A stretch of 64,000 nt of DNA from positions 19,719-83,718 of the forward strand of contig JAVBLM010000005.1 in the NCBI GenBank assembly GCA_031553535.1, written 5' to 3'. The DNA is from JAIROC01 sp031553535. Lineage in GTDB: Bacteria; Bacteroidota; Bacteroidia; Bacteroidales; WCHB1-69. A program made the position numbers and the translations under genes. Below the pieces are notes generated by a model. The model did not search any database, had not been told where the DNA came from, and was given only the letters and a program-made list of their open reading frames with translations. Below, piece by piece: positions 63,547 to 64,000 of the stretch; position 1 is the first letter of the stretch; every line of letters begins with the position of its first letter.

Positions 63547-63873
63547 ATGTCTAAAATGATTATATATACTCTCCTTATTATGGGAGCGACGTTCATAATA
63601 GGTTTTGCGGTGGCCTATATTATTAAATTTATCAGCGCAACATTAGATTATTTCGAACATTTTTCTTTGTCTCATGAAGTGACTAAATTTAGAAGATTAT
63701 ATGTAGCCAGAAAAATTCATCAGCAAGAACTACATAAACTTCTCCATGAGGCTGAATTAGAATTAGATGACGAACTTATTGAGTTTTATTATTCTTCTCA
63801 TAATAATGACCCGAATAACTATGATTTATTAAATGAAAATGAATTAACAAGACATTTCTATGGAGAAAATTAA
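63547..63873 (+). CDS. Small membrane protein preceding the decarboxylase beta subunit
   Basis: 108 residues from ATG 63547. One membrane segment (about 4-28, MIIYTLLIMGATFIIGFAVAY) is followed by a charged helical tail. Upstream in-frame codons back to 63349 overlap the previous gene and are not used. Size, single membrane span and overlap (14 bases) with the next gene suit an OadG-like gamma subunit position; sequence evidence alone is weak. Confidence 0.55.
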   Translation: MSKMIIYTLLIMGATFIIGFAVAYIIKFISATLDYFEHFSLSHEVTKFRRLYVARKIHQQELHKLLHEAELELDDELIEFYYSSHNNDPNNYDLLNENELTRHFYGEN

Positions 63874-64000
63874 TATTGGAAACCTGTTTCAAGGTATTTC
63901 TACGCTGGCAGAATCAGATACAACAATTATGATTGCCCGCATCGGCTTAATTATACTTGGTATACTGTTGGTATATCTGGGGAGAAAAGGTGTGTTGGAG
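63860..64000 (+). CDS. Sodium-translocating decarboxylase beta subunit, 3'-truncated by the window
   Basis: 47 codons are visible, open to the edge. The start MEKINIGNLFQGISTLAESD followed by a membrane segment and VYLGRKGVLE matches the N-terminus of OadB/MmdB/GcdB-type beta subunits, which couple decarboxylation to sodium export. It overlaps the preceding gene by 14 bases. The substrate (methylmalonyl-CoA, glutaconyl-CoA or oxaloacetate) cannot be told. Confidence 0.6.
   Translation, partial: MEKINIGNLFQGISTLAESDTTIMIARIGLIILGILLVYLGRKGVLE

Overview
The window comes from an anaerobic Bacteroidetes genome, most likely order Bacteroidales. Four things point there: Bacteroides-type promoter elements (TAnnTTTG near -7) with few Shine-Dalgarno sites, SPOR, lipoprotein and TonB_C proteins of Bacteroidetes style, a type IX secretion C-terminal sorting domain, and a fermentative gene set (lysine to butyrate/acetate, class III ribonucleotide reductase, a sodium-pump decarboxylase at the right edge). 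The DNA is AT-rich. I cannot fix the family; lysine-fermenting, butyrate-forming relatives such as Porphyromonas or Odoribacter-like organisms are the natural comparison. I saw no rRNA, tRNA or CRISPR array.

Layout. 1-3286: kamA (cut by the left edge), kamB and kamC in one + strand operon ending in a terminator. 3485-9531: a secreted double-length TldD/TldE-like protein, a multispanning membrane protein and an OmpA-family lipoprotein-like protein. 9686-14526: accessory stretch with a YoeB-type toxin-antitoxin pair, an AraC regulator with a VOC protein, two small lipoproteins, a 23-bp hairpin tandem array, an HU-like/DUF4469 protein and a secreted TonB_C protein. 15065-25535: the main catabolic block on the minus strand, kamD-kamE, a CoA-transferase beta subunit, thiolase, MaoC hydratase, acetoacetyl-CoA-type reductase, a GNAT, butyryl-CoA dehydrogenase and EtfBA. 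A RAYT transposase with 52-bp palindromic repeats interrupts this block between kamE and atoA. 26735-30009: a cobalamin riboswitch controlling nrdD-nrdG, with a four-helix-bundle gene cassette inserted between the two. 30138-35186: outer-membrane protein, lipocalin, endonuclease IV, lipoprotein flavodoxin and a DUF3037/HipA-like pair. 36540-48142: mltG, pduO, a PagL-like deacylase, an SPOR protein, rfbB, a SIMPL protein, two tonB paralogs, a polyprenyl synthetase, mrdA (PBP2) and rodA. 48798-58930: lptD divergent from an amidase-mlaD pair, gcvP and a large membrane-anchored protein. 59550-64000: small membrane or effector-binding proteins, a T9SS cargo protein and the start of a sodium-translocating decarboxylase operon.

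How the genes fit together. KamA and KamDE begin lysine fermentation. Kce (not in the window) would release acetoacetate and 3-aminobutyryl-CoA. Bcd-EtfAB makes butyryl-CoA, the CoA-transferase passes CoA to acetoacetate, and thiolase gives acetyl-CoA. The reductase and MaoC hydratase add an (R)-3-hydroxybutyryl-CoA route from acetoacetyl-CoA to crotonyl-CoA. Cobalamin links several loci: KamDE needs adenosylcobalamin, PduO can make it, and the nrdDG operon carries a B12 riboswitch.

The most unusual feature is in the intergenic DNA. Four separate arrays (about 26.1-26.4, 35.8-36.2, 48.5-48.6 and 59.2-59.5 kb) have different sequences but the same exact 42-bp period. Each unit carries one or two hairpins, and stem arms change in a compensatory way. 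A 23-bp array and a 52-bp array share the design of tandem hairpins. There is also a dispersed 210-250 bp element with 18-bp terminal inverted repeats. These repeats are the best candidates for an undescribed system.
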